NCBI GenBank assembly: GCA_913774725.1
Contig: CAJYIG010000279.1
Coordinates: forward strand, 1 to 7,584
Direction: 5' to 3'
Length of the DNA: 7,584 nucleotides
Origin: an uncultured Curtobacterium sp.
GTDB taxonomy: Bacteria; Actinomycetota; Actinomycetes; Actinomycetales; Microbacteriaceae
The notes under the pieces are model-generated. The model was not told the origin of the DNA and ran no database searches. It saw only the letters and a program-made list of their open reading frames with translations. A program made the translations under genes and the position numbers. Position 1 is the first letter of the stretch; each line of letters opens with the position of its first letter. Positions 5,834 to 7,584 of this stretch are shown here, one piece after another.

Positions 5834-6670
5834 CTAGGAGTTGTCGATCACGCGGACGTAGTCGACCTTCATCTGCTGCGGGAACGTCGTCGACGCGTCC
5901 GGGTACCCGGGCCAGTTGCCACCGACGGCGAGGTTCAGCACGATGAAGAACGGCTTGTCGAACACCCACGGGTTCCCGTTCGTGTCCGCCGGGGTGACGG
6001 TCCGGTAGGCCACGCCGTCCACCGACCAGGTGATCGAACCGGGCTTCCAGTCCACCGCGAAGGTGTGGAACGTGTCCGCGAACGACCAGCCCTGCGGGTG
6101 CTGGTACGGCGTGGAGATGCCCTGCCCGCCGGAGTAGCCGGGGCCGTGCACCGTCCCGTGCACGGTGGCGGGCTCCTTCCCGACGTTCTCCATCACGTCG
6201 ATCTCTCCGGATCCCGGCCAGCCGCTCTGCGGCAGGTCCGCGCCGAGCATCCAGAACGCGGGCCAGATGCCCTGACCACGGGGGATCTGGATGCGCGCCT
6301 CGACCCGGCCGTACTGCGGCGTATACTTCCCCTGGGTCGTCAGACGTGCACTCGTGTACGAGCCGTCCGCCTCCCGCTTCGCGGTGATCACGAGGTTGCC
6401 CTGCCCGTCGAGCGCGGAGTTGCTCCGGGAGTCCGTGTACGTCTCGAGCTCGTTGTTGCCCCAGCCGCCACCACCGGTCTCGTTCGTCCACACCGAGCGG
6501 TCCGGGGCGCTCCCCGCGGCGCCGTCGAAGTCCTGCGACCAGACGACGTCGCCCGTGGCCGCCTGCGCGGTCGCCGCCGTCCCGAGCGTCGGGGTGACGC
6601 CGACTGCGACCGCGGCCGCACCGGCGAGCGTGAGCGCGACGAGTCGTCGCGTCGACCGTGCGGCGCGCAT
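5834..6670 (-). CDS. Secreted glycoside hydrolase family 16, endo-beta-1,3-glucanase (laminarinase type)
   Basis: This is an exported enzyme that most likely cleaves beta-1,3 links in laminarin, fungal or oomycete wall glucan, or callose. It has 278 residues from the ATG at 6670. Residues 1-37 form a signal peptide: a basic start (RAARSTRRL), a hydrophobic core (about 10-30) and a likely cut after AQA37. The double arginine is only a weak twin-arginine match. The mature part is a single GH16 domain (about 42-275) with GWGNNELETYT (69-79), YGRVEARIQIP (120-130) and GIWPAFWMLG (134-143). The catalytic motif GEIDVMEN (155-162) holds nucleophile Glu156, Asp158 and acid/base Glu161; the extra Met gives the beta-bulge form seen in laminarinases. 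The C-terminal LNLAVGGNWPG (245-255) and KVDYVRV (268-274) are typical. No carbohydrate-binding module is present. The start codon shares its A with the stop of the upstream beta-helix gene (TGATG) and lacks a good ribosome site, so translation is probably coupled. Other beta-glucan specificities are possible. Confidence 0.93.
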   Translation of the reverse strand: MRAARSTRRLVALTLAGAAAVAVGVTPTLGTAATAQAATGDVVWSQDFDGAAGSAPDRSVWTNETGGGGWGNNELETYTDSRSNSALDGQGNLVITAKREADGSYTSARLTTQGKYTPQYGRVEARIQIPRGQGIWPAFWMLGADLPQSGWPGSGEIDVMENVGKEPATVHGTVHGPGYSGGQGISTPYQHPQGWSFADTFHTFAVDWKPGSITWSVDGVAYRTVTPADTNGNPWVFDKPFFIVLNLAVGGNWPGYPDASTTFPQQMKVDYVRVIDNS

Positions 6671-7584
6671 CAGTTGTACGACCCGAGGCGGTTCGGTGCG
6701 GTGTTGCCCGCCGGGGTCGGCACCGCTCCGCCGACGCCGTTGATCACGCTCGAGATCGTGCCCGTGTCCCCGAGCGACACCGTCACGAGGCTGTGCGCGC
6801 GGATGCCTGACGTGGTCGGCGTCTCGAAGGCCCGGTCGGCGTGCACGGATGGGTTCGTGTTGAAGAAGCAGTACACGCCCCCTCCCCAGATCTCGTGGTT
6901 CGTCACACCCGACGCGACCTTGTAGGCCGCGTACCCGGCTCCGGTCGGGCTCTGCCACGAGGCGTTGTCCGGCACGTCGTACGGCATCTCGTTCTGGAAG
7001 AAGATCGTCCGACCGCGGTTGCCGTTCCAGAGCACCTCGTACTTCCGGTAGTGCTCGACGAACAGCCCGGTGGCGAGGACGTCGTCCCCGTTCACCTCGA
7101 CGCCGGTGGCGCCGGTGTTGACGTTCCAGCCCGTCGCAGCGCCACCGTGGTCGGCCCGCCACGCCCAGATGTGGTCGACGAGGGTGTCGTCGGCGTTGAC
7201 CTGCAGTGTCGTCGACGCCTTGCCCTGGATGCTCGATCCGACGCGGAAGAACACGTCCTGGATGCTCTGCGGGTCCGAGGCGTGGTCGACGTGCGTGCCG
7301 CTGGTGCCGAGTCGGACGAGCTGCGCGCTGTTCTGCGTCCCTGCGTCCACGACCAGGTTCGACACGTTCACGCCGGAGACGTCAGCGGTGGTGAGCACGG
7401 CGTTGCCGGCGGTCGGCACGAGCGTCGGGAACCCGATGCCCGTGACGACGGTGTCCGGACGGGTGACGTTCAGCGCGGCGTTCAACTGGTACGTGCCCGG
7501 GGTGAAGAACAGGTTCAGCCCCTGCGCCAGCGCGGTGTTGATCGTCGCCGCGCTGTCACCGGGGTGCGCGACGTAGAAGTTGCG
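6670..7584 (-). CDS. Right-handed beta-helix protein, C-terminal part (5' end outside window)
   Basis: The frame is open through the window edge at 7584 and gives 304 residues to a TGA at 6670-6672; the true start is outside. The sequence resembles a family of large secreted actinobacterial proteins often auto-labelled 'adenylyl cyclase' or 'coagulation factor 5/8 type domain protein'. I see no nucleotide-cyclase motif. Repeating short strand-turn segments (for example VVTGIGFPTLVP, VSNLVVDAG, VFFRVGSS, LVDHIWAWRAD, DDVLATGLFVEHY, GRTIFFQNEMPYD) fit a pectate-lyase-like parallel beta-helix. The start of the fragment (AHPGDSAATINTALAQG, residues 6-22) looks like the cap of such a fold. Acidic pairs such as NGDD (165-168) and the WRADHG segment (142-147) are candidate active-site residues, by analogy to the aspartates of beta-helix hydrolases; this is inference. 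Coupling to a GH16 beta-1,3-glucanase suggests a role in polysaccharide breakdown. Exact activity is unknown. Confidence 0.85.
   Translation of the reverse strand, partial: RNFYVAHPGDSAATINTALAQGLNLFFTPGTYQLNAALNVTRPDTVVTGIGFPTLVPTAGNAVLTTADVSGVNVSNLVVDAGTQNSAQLVRLGTSGTHVDHASDPQSIQDVFFRVGSSIQGKASTTLQVNADDTLVDHIWAWRADHGGAATGWNVNTGATGVEVNGDDVLATGLFVEHYRKYEVLWNGNRGRTIFFQNEMPYDVPDNASWQSPTGAGYAAYKVASGVTNHEIWGGGVYCFFNTNPSVHADRAFETPTTSGIRAHSLVTVSLGDTGTISSVINGVGGAVPTPAGNTAPNRLGSYN

Noticed and set aside
4012..5946. A 644-codon open frame on the + strand across the photolyase gene.
   Set aside because: It is antisense to a clearly recognised photolyase with all catalytic landmarks. Its product is a low-complexity Arg/Ala/Val/Pro-rich string with no domain, as expected from an opposite-strand frame in high-GC DNA.
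7485..7485. A TTG at 7485 as the true start of the beta-helix gene.
   Set aside because: The frame continues upstream to the window edge with family-like sequence (NFYVAHPGDSAATIN), so the gene begins outside the window.
6670..7584. Adenylyl cyclase function for the beta-helix protein.
   Set aside because: The label is common in automatic annotation of relatives, but no cyclase metal-binding or nucleotide motif is visible and the repeat pattern is that of a beta-helix.
1..7584. tRNA, rRNA, riboswitch, integrase or transposase.
   Set aside because: Scanning both strands showed no cloverleaf with CCA-type ends, no rRNA-like segments and no recombinase or transposase motifs; nearly all sequence is covered by recognisable protein genes.

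Overview
The window is dense, very GC-rich DNA with strong G/C bias at third codon positions. It has GTG starts, 4-base or 1-base gene overlaps and hairpins without U-tracts. This points to a high-GC actinobacterium. The mix of genes (dipeptide-type importer, FeS photolyase, Eis-like acetyltransferase, secreted glucanase) would suit a plant- or soil-associated Microbacteriaceae such as Curtobacterium; that assignment is inference, as no rRNA or marker gene is present.

Left arm (1-2496, + strand): the 3' end of a peptide-type ABC importer operon. In order it carries the C-terminal half of an ATPase (cut by the window edge), a DppC/OppC-type permease and a DppB/OppB-type permease. The three reading frames are joined by two GTGA overlaps, each preceded by a good Shine-Dalgarno sequence 7 nt before the start. 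The order ATPase-C-B is the reverse of the common B-C-ATPase layout. No substrate-binding protein follows, so it must lie upstream or elsewhere.

Middle (2497-5622, - strand): a 60-nt near-perfect palindrome separates the ABC operon from a convergent gene for an Eis-like GNAT acetyltransferase. Upstream of that gene are 24-bp tandem repeats abutting a strong hairpin. Next comes a gene for an iron-sulfur bacterial cryptochrome/photolyase (FeS-BCP, PhrB-like), with all four cluster cysteines at the spacing of the Agrobacterium enzyme.

Right arm (5623-7584, - strand): a 211-bp spacer holds an 11-bp triplicate, a duplicated 19-bp near-palindromic motif and a perfect 14-bp-arm hairpin. Beyond it is a two-gene unit whose members overlap by one base (TGATG). 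The first is a right-handed beta-helix protein, often database-labelled 'adenylyl cyclase' or 'coagulation factor 5/8', cut by the window edge. The second is a secreted GH16 endo-beta-1,3-glucanase with an intact catalytic motif. Together they look like an extracellular glucan-attack pair.

No RNA gene, CRISPR array, transposase or integrase was seen. No gene-free stretch exceeds about 211 bp. I see no clear undescribed multi-gene system. The most promising leads are the coupled beta-helix/GH16 pair and the palindromic or repeated elements in the three gaps.
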